64,000 nt of DNA. Source: Eutreptiella sp. 'Long Island Sound 2002'. Its lineage: Eukaryota; Euglenozoa; Euglenophyceae; Eutreptiales; Eutreptiaceae. Made by a program: the position numbers and the translations under genes. The stretch is taken from the NCBI GenBank assembly GCA_964036045.1, contig OZ038378.1, positions 178,653,754 to 178,717,753 on the forward strand, read 5' to 3'. The notes beneath the pieces were generated by a model that saw only the letters and a program-made list of their open reading frames with translations, had not been told where the DNA came from and ran no database searches. Numbering within the stretch: the stretch's first letter is position 1; each line of letters begins with the position of its first letter. Below, piece by piece: positions 26,801 to 37,506 of the stretch.

Positions 26801-27512
26801 GGAATGGGCCGGTGAAGGGATGTGGCATAGGGGAATGGGACATGGGATGGGAAGGGAGACGGACAGCGCCAAGCAACAGCCCTGTGAGATTGGGAAACCA
26901 GTCGCCATGGAGTGGTGAACCACGGGCCAACCATGGGGAACCTGATCACGGGAAGTCTGGAAAATGCCCTGAACTCCGGGACGGCTGTGAGGTGTCTGCA
27001 GGGGTGAGGGTTGACCTTGAGATCCCCGGGTCAATCGCCTGAGTACACGTAGGTTCACGCGTGAGCGGGACCAGGGGGAACGTAGAAAGGGTCGCCCCCT
27101 GGCCTCCAGCCGTGGATGGACGACAACCAAGTTCGTCCGGGAGCAGAGTGGGTACTCCAACCCCTGAGGCATGGGGAGTGGTGGAATGTGGTTGACAGAG
27201 AGAAATGCTCCGCTGTCGGCGAGGGCTATCCACAGGAAACCCGCCTACAGGCGCCCAAAGGGCTGTGCTAGGGGGGGAAAGGCCGGAGGATCCTTCGATG
27301 GGTGACCGGAAGGAGCTGAGACCGTGAGGGCAGCGACTGAAGGGAACCTAGCACCGGTCATGCCCCAAGGGAACCTTGTTGAAGCTCTCGGCCGTGAGGT
27401 GAGACAGGGGTCGCCAGGGGAACTGATGGTGGAGAGCTCTCCTTCCCGCCAGAGGCGGCCACCATGTAAAACAAACAAGGAAATGTCAGATGACGCTGCG
27501 GACGCGGCCGCC
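26801..27512. other. GC-rich region without a recognisable gene
   Basis: Continues the G-rich style of 419-1400 and ends at a short tetranucleotide run. No coding motif is seen on either strand. It could be the 3' untranslated tail of an older element. Confidence 0.4.
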
Positions 27513-27535
27513 CTTACTTACTTACTTACTTACTC
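27513..27535 (+). repeat. (CTTA)n microsatellite
   Basis: About five copies of CTTA in a row, at the point where composition changes from GC-rich to balanced. It might mark the 3' tail of a LINE-type insertion. Confidence 0.6.
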
Positions 27536-29391
27536 AACAAACTGTCCGGCGCTCGTAGTTGCCGTAGTTGGTGTATTGTTGTCTCCGCCACCGATTCACT
27601 GTCTTCTCCTTCGTACCTTTCGGTCTCGGCTATGCCTGGTTCACCGCGTATCCCTTTCACGCTCGCGTCAGTGGGCCGCTTTCGTCGCCCACTCTCGGAA
27701 GCAAATGGAATGTAAGTGGACTCGTTCTTGTCTCTCCATCCTATCACGTGATTTTTGCTCTTCAAAATCTCGCTGGAACATTTTTCCAGTCTCCTCGTCC
27801 ACGTTTCCCTGAGTGTCCCTGCGAGCACAAAACGCTGGTCTATGACCTTTATTCATGGTAGTTCATTCTGCATCTTCGTAAGTCATAGAACACAACAGTG
27901 TTCCATTTGCATGCCTGCAGGAGAAACATGCTGGCATGCAACACAAAATCTTAAAATATAATAAATCTACATTTATGCATGCTGAAAAATTATTTGTACA
28001 CTCAACACACATCTATTGTTTACTTCTCTCTTTATCTTTCTTCTGTCGTCAGCGACTATCTGGCGCAGGATCTGGCGCGCGCTTCTATTCTGGCGCGGCC
28101 TGTCACAGAAAATCCCGTCAAAAATCCAAAAGATAATCCAAGAAAATCTGTCAAAAAGTAAACTCTGTGTAACTGTCAGGAAAAGCCCATTGCACTTAGC
28201 CAAAAGCGGTTGGTTTTTCCTTTGATGAGGATCCGTGGGAAGGTTGGAATTTTGGGAACTGTGCTGCCCATTGAGTCCACACAACAGGATGATGTCGTGC
28301 TATGGACTGCAATCCCAGAGTCCAACTGATTGACATTTGTATACCTTTGTTGGAATGGGCAATCCCAGAGTCCAGCTTAACCCAGGTCCTTTTGAGTGGC
28401 ACCAAAATGAATGAACCCCAAGGGGGCAGCCTGTTCGAATTCCAGATCCCCCCCCCCCCTCCAGAACCCCCTAAAGCTTTTGCACCCGGTCGGGGTCTAG
28501 AAGTTGAACAGGCCGCTCCCATTGAATGAACCATATAATCCCCTAATAAGGAGCCCAGATGTAAGAAAACACAAGCAAAAATAGACAAAATTGGACTCAG
28601 TCAACTAGAAACAGTTTCGCAAAACTGAATTCCGCAGAGAAAAAGTCGCAAAAATCAAATAATTTCCCCCTATTGTGGGTGCTGTTGCAAAAGTTTTGCA
28701 TGAATGTGATGTTCAATTACAACTTTGGACTTGCACATGCTAGGATTTGAGTGATTGCGTGGTCTGGAGGTTCAGCTCGGTAAAGTTATTCCAACAACAG
28801 GTGTTGTGTGCTGTGTCTGAATGCACAACTATGCATCAACCGCCAGCGGCTGTGATTGTACTCTAGGAATCTTGTCATACCTGCCCCCCTGTTGGAGGAT
28901 TTTTTCTAGACTCGCTTGCATTTTACCCAAATTTATGAAATTATTTGCTATGTATCTTTGTGCAAATGGTGCGAGAATTTTTTCCTTTCCTTCTTTAACC
29001 TGCCCTCCCCAGTCTCCAAAGGATTAGTTAATGCCTTTCTGTATGCTCACATTCCTCCCCTGCACCCAGCGGAATTCGAAATTATTTGCAAATAAATGCC
29101 CACTCCCCCCCCACCCCCCACCCCCTGAGTTAATTTTTTTTTGGTGGCAGGTATTGCAGGGTTCCTAGACTGTGTGCACTAGAAGTGTGTCCTGCGATTA
29201 CACTCACCAAAACTTTGAACGTCTAGCCGCTTGGACCTTAGAATGGATGAACATCCAGCCGTTTTGCAACCGATTGTGACATCCTAATCATTCACCCTAC
29301 CGTTTGTCGAGCCACATGTCGGACTATTACGAAAACATCAAATGTGTATTTTCCCCAGGAAAATGCACTAAAACAAGTGTTGCACCAATTG
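27536..29391. other. No recognisable gene
   Basis: Mixed-composition DNA with short frames lacking motifs. It contains C-runs at 28449-28460 and 29105-29125 and a 15-bp block repeated at 28312 and 28359 (AATCCCAGAGTCCA). I see nothing else. Confidence 0.4.
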
Positions 29392-29812
29392 GTGCGCCGA
29401 TCGTCGCACCGATCGTCACACCAGTCGGTGCACCGTTTCTTCCCTGCATTTATTTGTTGGAAAGCGTTGTACGTTTTGGAAAAAAAACCTTGGAATCAGG
29501 CATACTACGCATTATGTGACGCCCAAACCGCATTGCACATCATTGCACGGATCATGCTGTGATGATTTCTGCAATGTACATATCATCGCACTGATCGGTT
29601 CACCGATCAAGCTGATCCCAGAGCCCAGGCACAATGTGACTCAGATGTTGGTCGGACTGTTTAAAAAATATGTTGTCCGAACAATCTTAGGTTATGCGAG
29701 CCAAGCCAGCTTATTTTTGTCCGTGGTTACACCACTGTTCGTCGCACTGATCGTCACACCGATTTTCATATCGATCGGCTCACCGATCGTCATAGCCATG
29801 GGCTCACCGACT
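29392..29812 (+). repeat. Minisatellite islands, GATCGTCGCACC motif
   Basis: Clusters at 29392-29437, 29588-29612 and 29730-29812 are built on a 12-base unit close to GATCGTCGCACC, with variants (GATCGTCACACC, GATCGGCTCACC). The same unit recurs at 30129-30190 and 30721-30782. Confidence 0.7.
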
Positions 29813-30715
29813 GTCACCCCTCTTCCTCTTCTTGCCCGACTTTTCCTTGTCCAGCACCAGGGCTTCAACTGTCTCCAACCGTTTTGAAAGGGCCGCCACC
29901 TCACGCCGTAGTGCTTCAAGCTGGTCCTCCCCTGATGACTCGCAGTGGACCTTCACTCTGTGGTTAGTGCAGCAGAAAATGAAGTACATCTTCTCCTTGC
30001 CCGATGGCAGCACCTTGAAAGTTGTCTCTGCAGCCAGATGCCACGCTTCATTACCCGCAATCACGTCCGGCACGTCAGGGCACTCTGCAGGCACAGAGGA
30101 AGGCACAGAGGAAGGCGCAGAGGAAGGCGCAGTGATTGTCGCAACGATCGTCGCACCGATCGTCGTACCGATCGTCGCACTGATCGTTCCACTCTTCAAC
30201 ATACTTGTGGGATGCATCTGGCAGTGCTTTGCCTTGCCCAACAGTAGTAGCGTGACCCAGTCTTCGTCCTCCTCCGCAACTGTGACGCGAAACTCCTCTT
30301 CGTGAGCTCCCGGTGCCGCTCGGAGGACGGTGAAGGAGTCTGGAGGTTCCCGATTTGTGTCATCCTCTCCCACAACCTCACTCAGCAGATCTGTCAAACT
30401 GCTAGGAGTCGCAGCAAGTTGAGACAGTGTCTTCGACAGGGTGACCCACCTGGTCATCGGTTGGCGGTGGAGCACTTGTGGGAGTTGAAGGAAGTACTTG
30501 ACGGCCACCGTGAACTGTTCTGCTGGCCAGAAAGCGTCATCTTCGTCATCTTCCTTGTCATCTTCCTTCTCATCTTCTGACTCTTTTTCCTTTTTTCCTT
30601 CGTTGTCACTGTCATCTTCCTCCTCTTCTTCCTTTTCTTTGGACGAGTCGCTGTCCTCTGCTTCTGCAGGTGGCACATCCTTGCCGGCGGCCATAGCGCT
30701 AAAAGCAAGCAGCAC
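29804..30715 (-). CDS. Hypothetical acidic protein, 303 residues
   Basis: This is an uninterrupted frame from ATG 30715. The N-terminus carries a long acidic/Lys tract (residues ~18-60: many EEE, EDD, KEK). A middle region of ordinary composition follows (FWPAEQFTVAVKYFLQLP; DWVTLLLLGKAKHCQ). Then comes a Thr/Ile/Ala segment (ISATIGTTIGATIVATITA, ~180-200) that is encoded by the GATCGTCGCACC minisatellite, and an SAPSSVPSSVP step. The C-terminus has MYFIFCCTNHRVKVHC, a heptad-like helix (LEALRREVAALSKRLETVE) and a basic KKRKR tail that could be a nuclear localisation signal. No family is recognised. The intact frame despite the internal repeat supports real coding. It may be a host gene. Confidence 0.5.
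   Translation of the reverse strand: MLLAFSAMAAGKDVPPAEAEDSDSSKEKEEEEEDDSDNEGKKEKESEDEKEDDKEDDEDDAFWPAEQFTVAVKYFLQLPQVLHRQPMTRWVTLSKTLSQLAATPSSLTDLLSEVVGEDDTNREPPDSFTVLRAAPGAHEEEFRVTVAEEDEDWVTLLLLGKAKHCQMHPTSMLKSGTISATIGTTIGATIVATITAPSSAPSSVPSSVPAECPDVPDVIAGNEAWHLAAETTFKVLPSGKEKMYFIFCCTNHRVKVHCESSGEDQLEALRREVAALSKRLETVEALVLDKEKSGKKRKRGDSR
30129..30190 (+). repeat. Minisatellite island inside the acidic ORF
   Basis: Five units of the GATCGTCGCACC family in tandem. On the minus strand, in frame with the 303-residue ORF, they read as alternating Thr-Ile-Gly/Ala. Confidence 0.75.
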
Positions 30716-30720
30716 ACAAA

Positions 30721-30782
30721 GTGTTGCACGGATCGTCGCGCCAAACGTTGCACCGATCGTCGCACCAAGCGTCGCACTGATT
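30721..30782 (+). repeat. Minisatellite island upstream of the acidic ORF
   Basis: Four to five units of the same 12-base family lie just outside the ATG (30713-30715, minus strand), that is, in its 5' leader or promoter. Confidence 0.7.
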
Positions 30783-30785
30783 TAG

Positions 30786-31611
30786 TGGCAGTAATTGTCA
30801 AATATTTAAGTTGTAGCCGAAATCGTTTGGCAACGTTAAGCTATCGCAACAAAAATGAACATTCCACACATCTCGATGCAAAAACCATAAGAAATCGTAA
30901 ATTCAGGGTTGGATCGGGGCAACAATTGTATCATCACTGAGGCCTGCGCATTTGCGGGACCGTTTCGGTCGGTTCGGGTTTTGGCCGGCAAAAGCCCTGT
31001 AAATTCATAGGTGATAAGCGACGTAACCAGGCCATAGACCAGATGTTCTACCTTCCGCCCCCTCAAGGCGGAGACAATAAGGAGTTGTTCCATATCTGTG
31101 AATCATCCAGGGAAGTCTGTGCATGCTTGCGCAGCAGTCCTCCTCCTCCTCCACCATCTCTGCAGCCATAGCTCTCTCCTGATGCGCCTGATCCCATCAT
31201 TTGTGACCCTGGACCCTTCCGCAACGGTATGGTGGGAATGGAGGGTGCATGACTTCAACACATTCTGGAGAAGGATTGTGAATCATGGGCAATTATGTAT
31301 TAATAGTTCTCTCTTGCTGGTGGTAGGCCTCGTTGGTGATTGTTTCTGCATGTTGTTGTCTGTTGTCCTCTGTTGGTTGCTACTATTGAGTGGGGTCAGG
31401 GGTGGGTGTGGGTGTGGGTGTGGGACGCTGTTGTTGGGGATAAGGGTTGTCATCTGCTTTGCTGTTGAATCTTTTGCGTCACGGTGGTTTGTAGATGCAC
31501 AAATCCTCCTTTTGTCCTCGGCCTTTCCCTCGCAGCTTGTGCTTCATTGCATGAGCACCATGTGGTGATACATGTGGTGCAAGTGATGGATGGGTGGCAG
31601 AAGTGGACCAG
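30786..31611. other. No recognisable gene
   Basis: Mixed composition. There is a (GGTGTG)n-like patch near 31400-31425. A 156-codon plus-strand frame (31098-31568) is Leu/Cys-rich without motif and is not called. Confidence 0.4.
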
Positions 31612-34037
31612 CTAGTGGGGTTGGGACTTAATGGAGTGGCAGGACGGGCCTCCCCGCCCGCGCCCCCGTGTCCACGAACCGGTCCTCAATTCCGATCTTG
31701 TGGCTGCGCTTGAGTCTGCTTGGAGGTCTGCTTTGTGTAGCTGGGTTAGGCAGAGGTTATGAAAATACTTCGCACCAAGCGTGATGTGCAATGGATAGAT
31801 GCCGTCAGTTCGCTCACAAGTGCCATTGTTAGGCCGACACATTGCCATTGGTTGACATATAACCCTCCCCTGAGAGGTGATGAAGGCTAGTAGCTCCTGA
31901 GCGTTGGGCGTCAGGTCCACCTGCCAAAATCCACTTCTCTTGTTCATCTTGGTCTTGTAGCGACAGGAGGCTATCTTCTCAAGGGTAGACTCCATATTAG
32001 GAATGGAGCCTGAGTGGTTCACTGTTTTTTTGTTCAGCTCTCCGTAGTCCACTACCAGCCGTTTGGCCGTAGACCCAGGTTTAGCCACCAGGAAACAGGG
32101 GCTGCAGTGTTGGGGGTAGTCCCCATCCCTGTACTCCAGGACTAGGCCAGCGTCGATACACTCTTGTATCTCTCGCTCAATCTCGTCGGCCTGCTCTTTA
32201 GGAGCTGGGTAGGGTCTCCTCCCGATCGTATGGCCCACGAACTCGGGATTCAGCTTGAGGTCCATCTGTACCAGCTTGTCACGTGAGGCTGGGGGTGTTA
32301 GTTCCCCGAACACCTCCGGATAGGTCCTTATAAGCTTCTGCACCCGCGGGTCCAATAGCTTGATCTTGTCCTCCATGTCTTCGTCAGAGTGTAAGTTGCT
32401 TGCCCCCTGAGTAATAGACGCCGGGAGGTGATCCTCCACCGACTCTTCGCCCTTGGTTGTATCTTTCAACCCTTGGTAGGCATAGAGTAGGTCTCGTTCA
32501 ACCGTCTCCGGTGGACAATGGCAACATAGGCACGCTCGAGGGGGTTCACATACACACTCCTCCGAGAGGTCGTCCTCCTCTGGAGTCCTCACATGGGCAC
32601 CGCACACGCTGATCTTGCGTTCGAGGTCCTCCTTCAATTGGGATAGATCTCCCATACGTCCTTGCTTCAGTGGCCATGAGCTGCGGGTAGGCTTAGCGTA
32701 GCATAGATTTTTCGCCAACGACCTCCTCTTGGAGTCCACGTACTCCCTTAGCCTGGATCGGGGGTCCAGCACCTCGTCCACGGGGTCTTCCACCCTCATG
32801 GAGAGTAGGAGTTTCAGTGGGGCGACGTACTCGGCGTTCTCCACTTCCTCCACGCATGTGTGCACGAAGAAGGCGTCATGCTCAGTTTCGTCATCAGAGT
32901 GGATCGAGCTGGGGAGCTCGGATAGTCCACACTCTGAGACTCCATCAGGAACAGGTACATGGCAGGGAGAGTTGGGGGCATTGGTGTTAGTCACGACATA
33001 TTCATCTCCCCCTGGTATAGTCTCAATAGCATCTTGAGGCCGTAGTCGATCCTTCAAGTCACCCAGGGTGAGTCCATCGCTCTCTCGTTGTAGAGCCTGG
33101 ACCAGAGTCGAGTCCAGGTCCTCTGAGGGGATAGAGGTAAGACCTCTGTCCACTACGCTGAGCATACTTCCCCATCCGGGTTTCCCGATGGGTGTCTTGC
33201 GTCCCAGAGGCACGTAGATGGCCTCATCAGGTAGCCGGACAGAGCTGATAGTGAGCCTGTCCAGGAGGGTTCGCCAGTACTCGTTGCTCCCATGGGCTCC
33301 CCAAACGGGGAAACACAGGACCATACGGGAACGTTCCAGGGCCACCTTGGTCAAGACCTTCCCCAGTTCACTGAACCTGGGGTTCCCGTAGGCCATCCCG
33401 AAAGAGGGCCAGTAAAATTTGTAGCAGCAGCTTTTCCCCCTGCTGCAATAGAGATCCAATACATGTTGCTTGTCGCTGGCGAACGACTCCACGCTCAGGT
33501 CTTCTCTGGAGTAACCCAACTCCTTCAGACCTTGGTCTAAAACTTCCCCCAATAGTTGATAGTCCTGAGTTTTGGAGGCCGCCATCATGTTCGAGGGCTG
33601 CTCCTTCGATACCCTCAGGTAGCTCAAGGTATACTCCGACTGCTCCAGTGGCATGGACCCTCTGCCATTGCCGTGATCCACGTAGAGGAGGTAGGGCGCT
33701 TCTAGCGTCAGGGATTGTATCTGGGAGTGCTGCACGAAGAAGTCAGTCCCCAATACAAAGTCGAAGGCCTCAGTGTCCATCACATAGAACTGATGGGCAA
33801 TAGTTCGGCAGCCCATTGGTACCTCCACTTCACAGTCCCCGCAGCTGTGCACCACATGTCCGTCCCCCACTCGTATAGCCGCGGTGGTCATGGTGTTCTT
33901 CAGGCTCCCACAAGATAACATTTTTTTGGCCACTATAGATATGGTGGCTCCAGTATCCAGTACTCCAGGTATTCACGTCCCCCTAGTCGGATACGTACCC
34001 ACAACACCAGGTCCAGGGCCCCACCGGAGCGTCCCCG
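31612..34037 (-). pseudogene. pol: Element D pol: protease, methyltransferase-like domain, truncated RT
   Basis: Pol follows the gag TGA in the same frame (LVLWVRIRLGGREY, like LVFWILVKIG in A). A one-base shift near 33985 then brings the DTGA protease motif (near 33960-33950) into the frame that runs on, with its first ATG at 33933, for 773 codons. Seen in order: IRVGDGHVVH and FVLGTDFFV (protease), VESFASDKQHVLDLYCSRGK and MAYGNPRFSELGKVLTK (methyltransferase-like; the NPPF of A is NPRF), an acidic/Cys linker with CVCEPPRACLCCHCPPE, and the RT fingers RRPYPAPKEQADEIEREIQ, CFLVAKPGST and LVVDYGELNKKT. Similarity to A ends after ELLAFITSQGRV, before the catalytic Asp pair. Non-functional. Confidence 0.87.
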
Positions 34038-34040
34038 TCA
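34038..34040 (-). other. In-frame TGA at the D gag/pol boundary
   Basis: Gag ends PAEF-stop and pol continues in the same frame as RGRSGGALDLVLWV. The stop context is TGA CGG. Confidence 0.45.
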
Positions 34041-34775
34041 GAACTCCGCGGGACAGGTCACCTCGAACCCCTTGTTCCGCAATTTTCGGGCCATCCTCAT
34101 GAAACGGCTTCCCTTCTTGGCGTTGCCGTCGTCACCACCTTCATGCTCCCGCTTGGCCCCTTGCTCTTGCTGGGCCTGTGTCTGCGAGCGTGTGGTTGGA
34201 CCAGACTGCCCTCCAGAGGGCTCGAAGTTCCCCCCTGGATTAGGGTTGGTGTTGCCTCCGTTCTTGTCCGGGTTCTTGTTGTCCTTGTCTGGCTGGCGGT
34301 TAGCGCCTCCTCCTCGTCCGCCTTGGCTCTTGTCTTGGCCTTGCCCACGACCTTTTGACTTGCCCTTGCCGGAGTCGTTGCCGTTGCCCTTGCCACCGCC
34401 CTTGCTAGAGCCTTTGCCAGGATCCTCGCCCTTCAGCTTCGCCGACAGGCGCTGCTTGTGGTAGCACTCATCCTGGTAGTGCTTCCTCTTCCCACAGAAG
34501 GCACAGGTGATAGTACACCTGTAGTGATCCGGCAGCTTAGGCTTGGCGCCGGTGTTGGTCTCCTGCCTTTTCCCCTGGACTACGAAGCAATCTCGCTCCT
34601 CGCAGTCGGGGGCGTGTTGCAGGTGACCATGCTCGTCTCTGGCGTCACACCAGAAGAGCTTCTTGACATTGCCCATGATACGGGCGTGCTTGGGGGTAGT
34701 CCCCTGTCCAGGTCTGGGTCCTTGGTACCCTTTGCCATGGCTCCCAGAGCCTCCTCCTCCAGGATTCATAGGCAT
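34038..34775 (-). pseudogene. gag: Element D gag, nucleocapsid part
   Basis: This contains HAPDCEERDCFVVQGKRQ and an intact retroviral zinc knuckle, CAFCGKRKHYQDEC (CX2CX4HX4C). A long Gly/Lys/Ser/Asn-rich RNA-binding-like tail and the C-terminus RKLRNKGFEVTCPAEF follow. The frame is shifted by one relative to the capsid part at ~34780. It ends at TGA 34038-34040, followed by CGG GGA. UGA-CGG is a known readthrough context in several RNA viruses; readthrough here is inference. Confidence 0.85.
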
Positions 34776-35445
34776 TCAGGTGCTGGTCGCTTTCTTTCTC
34801 CAGCGCCACCTCCAAGAGTAGCACAGACAAATCCTCATAGTTGAGGGCTCTTGCCTTGCGCTCTGCTGTTGACCGGCACTCGTCCCACAGCTCCCGGGGG
34901 AGCTTAGCCACCAACCAGAAGAGCAGATCGTTGCTGCTGTAGGAACCGGGCGCCAGTCGTCCCGCCCAGTGGTCCATTTCAGCCAGTAGCTCGGAGACCC
35001 TGGCTGGTCTGGGGTTGTTGGGCAGCACGGCCAGGTTCTGCATCTCGGCCCTGATGGAGAGGTCGGTTGGGTAGGTGAGGTACTGCCTCTCCAAGGCAAC
35101 CAACACGTCGGCAAAGGTGGCGGACTTCGTCACGATCTGCTTGACGTGCATCTCCAGGTACTTGGTCTTGCAGCACTGCAGGAGCAGATCACACTTGACT
35201 CGCCCACTAGCATGGGTTTGGCCGGTCATTCGGAGGAACCGGCCAAAGTTCTCAGCGAACTCGCTGAGATCCTTGCCTTTGAACTCAGGCAAGTTCACCA
35301 CAATCTTGGAGGTGGTGATTGCCTTAGCCTCCTGAGACCTGCGTCCCTCAGGACGCTTGGTCTTCCTCTTCTTCTTCTTCTTCCGCCCGCTCGGGTTCTC
35401 GGGGTCCTCAGGGTCGTCGTCCTCCGAGGGCGAAGCAGAAGTCAT
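34645..35445 (-). pseudogene. gag: Element D gag, capsid part
   Basis: It opens with an acidic then very basic stretch (SEDDDPEDPEN, RKKKKKRKTKR). A capsid-like domain follows, aligning with A: VNLPEFKGKDLSEFAENF, MTGQTHASGRVKCDLL, MHVKQIVTKSATFADVL, YPTDLSIRAEM and LWDECRSTAERKARALN. After LEVALEKESDQHLNAY the frame continues into unrelated residues because the true continuation is one base out of phase (34775 down). Particle structural role. Confidence 0.85.
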
Positions 35446-35499
35446 GGATGGCGGCTCATTGTCAGAGGGGTCTCCGCCTAGGTCACTAGGGCCGTAGGG

Positions 35500-36526
35500 C
35501 TACACATCAACCATTGCCCTCAGGGCTGTCAGCCCCAGTCGGTCCAGCTCGGCTCTCGTGGAATTCTCCACGTGGCTGTAGGGAGGCTGGGCCGTTCTTG
35601 GTATGAAAGGGCTTCTCGGTATCACAGCAGGGGTCGGCATCGGTCGGCTCCTCCGGCTCCCCAGGGTGTTTGTCAACCCCGCCACCAGATGGTTGGCTTG
35701 TACTCAGTGCTGTGAAATTCCCACGACGGTAGGTGCCAAATGCAAAGGAATCAGGGGCTCCAGTTTAGCCCGAATCTCTTGAGTGAGATCACCAACAATT
35801 TTAGAGGTGGCTCCCCGGAGTGCCTCATTGATTTCTGAGTGCGTCAGGGACCTGTTGGAGGATCTCTCCGATCCTCTACTCCTGCTCCCGCATGACTCAG
35901 GGCCTCTCCTCAGCCCACTCAGGGTTGCATAGCCGGGACCATCCATAGGCTCCCGTAGCGGGTAGAGGATGGTGATAGTCCGCCGCATACCAGCGCGGCG
36001 CAGAACTGGACGCCACTGGCTCACTGGCAGTAGTGGCCTCTAGAAACGCAGTGATGGATGGGTCCACAGCATAGGCAGGGTAGGTAGGCATACCAGTAAA
36101 GCCTGTGCCCTCAGCCATAGGCGGGGTGGTTATGGGTGTGGATGTTGCAGCTGCTGGGTCTGGAGTTGGGAGTGTGGTGGTTGTAGGAGAGGGTGATGCG
36201 TGGAGGCCAGAGGCGCTTGGTGCGCCCTCGAAGGTTGACTCACTCGTCGGGTCTTGCCCTTGGTCTACTCCTTCGTCTGCCATGCTTTCTCCTGCATCCT
36301 TCTCTCTCTCCCTCTTTCTCTTCGCAGGGTTGGTGTTCACCTCCTCGACTGAGAGGGCCCTGAAGGCCGACTGAAGTGCCTCCAGCGAGTCATCAACCAC
36401 AACCACTGGCCCATGTAAGGGCACCGAAGGTACAGCGCTAGGTCCAGGTCCAGGCTCACCAGGTGCTGGCATTGCTGGTGCCTCAGGCGCCGTCTTCGCG
36501 TCGGTGTCCTCCTTCTTTGTGTCCAT
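35500..36526 (-). pseudogene. gag: Element D gag, N-terminal region in three frames
   Basis: It starts at ATG 36526 (MDTKKEDTDAKTAPEAP), ~75 bp after the primer-binding site. Low-complexity Pro/Ser/Thr residues with a basic AKRKREREKD follow to 35897. Coding sense continues out of frame at ~35925 (SEINEALRGATSKIVGDLTQE) to 35704, and again at 35685-35500 (STRAELDRLGLTALRAMV, similar to a segment of A gag). At least two frameshifts or stops separate the pieces. The first ~155 codons are repeated in the tandem copy at 37506-37033. Confidence 0.6.
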
Positions 36527-37032
36527 ATTCGCCCTTCTTGCTCAGGACAGTACTCGGCGCACTGGGTGTACGGCACGGGGTTGCTGCCGGTACACAGAGA
36601 CTGTCTGCCTTTTGCTACCAGAAAGTTTTATAGTGTTTCCAGCACTGTGTTTTGGATGTGCCTCTCCTGCTGCTTACTGCTGGTGCAAGGTTCCTGCTGC
36701 TTGTTTTTGATGATGAAAATGTTTTATTGTTGAAATACAACCACTCCAGGATAACCCAAGCCAGAGTTAAGCAAGTAGAAGATAAACAGGATCAAAGCAT
36801 GAAGGGCTGCAGTCACAAAGAGTTAGATTAGGAGAGCTATCAACAATAGACCACAGCAGTTGACATTCAATGCAACTCAGGATGAAATATTTTACATGTT
36901 TGAGAAAAACTGATTGAAAAACTGCCCCAAGGAGGCACTCTCTTCCATTGTGCCATGTTGAGATGTGCACTCTTTGTTTTTGGGTCCCATAGGTGCTGAG
37001 GTGGCATGGCATGTGGCGATAAGTGGCGATAA
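36053..37032 (-). repeat. 980-bp tandem duplication, copy 1
   Basis: Nearly identical to 37033-38004 at a constant 980-bp offset, differing by a handful of bases (for example 36070 versus 37050). It spans the gag N-terminus, primer-binding site and LTR-like upstream part of element D. Confidence 0.93.
36601..36620 (-). other. Primer-binding-site-like sequence of element D
   Basis: On the minus strand TGGTAGCAAAAGGCAG follows ...AAAACTTTC. Elements A and C have the same ...CATCTTT(C/A)-TGGTAGCA junction, so the LTR should end at 36621. Only the first eight bases match the initiator tRNA-Met site exactly. Confidence 0.5.
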
Positions 37033-37506
37033 GATGGATGGGTCCACACCATAGGCAGGGTAGGTAGGCATACCAGTAAAGCCTGTGCCCTCAGCCATAG
37101 GCGGGGTGGTTATGGGTGTGGATGTTGCAGCTGCTGGGTCTGGAGTTGGGAGTGTGGTGGTTGTAGGAGAGGGTGATGCGTGGAGGCCAGAGGCGCTTGG
37201 TGCGCCCTCGAAGGTTGACTCACTCGTCGGGTCTTGCCCTTGGTCTACTCCTTCGTCTGCCATGCTTTCTCCTGCATCCTTCTCTCTCTCCCTCTTTCTC
37301 TTCGCAGGGTTGGTGTTCACCTCCTCGACTGAGAGGGCCCTGAAGGCCGACTGAAGTGCCTCCAGCGAGTCATCAACCACAACCACTGGCCCATGTAAGG
37401 GCACCGAAGGTACAGCGCTAGGTCCAGGTCCAGGCTCACCAGGTGCTGGCATTGCTGGTGCCTCAGGCGCCGTCTTCGCGTCGGTGTCCTCCTTCTTTGT
37501 GTCCAT
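36892..37506 (-). pseudogene. Duplicated gag N-terminus in the tandem copy
   Basis: A second copy of the element D gag start (MDTKKEDTDAKTAPEAP...) is intact for ~155 codons and then reads across the duplication junction into leader sequence, ending ...FFNQFFSNM. It lacks capsid and nucleocapsid, so it could at most make a short Pro/Ser/Thr-rich peptide. Confidence 0.7.

Larger units (their letters stand above)
31612..37020 (-). mobile_element. Element D, truncated Ty3/gypsy element related to A (minus strand)
   Basis: Read on the minus strand: a primer-binding-site-like sequence (36620 down), gag (36526-34038), an in-frame TGA, protease, methyltransferase-like domain and the beginning of RT, ending near 31861. 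Gag and pol align collinearly with A over most of their length, so both belong to one family. RT motifs B and C, RNase H, integrase and chromodomain are absent. The last ~82 codons (31612-31860) do not match A. No 3' LTR or polypurine tract is found. The 5' leader is inside a 980-bp tandem duplication. Confidence 0.85.

Noticed and set aside
26159-27172. 337-codon minus-strand Pro/Gly-rich frame
   Set aside because: Its repeats are just the tandem DNA repeat read in a frame; copies 2 and 3 are equally alike at all codon positions and no domain is seen.
31098-31568. 156-codon Leu/Cys-rich plus-strand frame
   Set aside because: Hydrophobic low-complexity peptide over a GGTGTG-type patch, no supporting motif.
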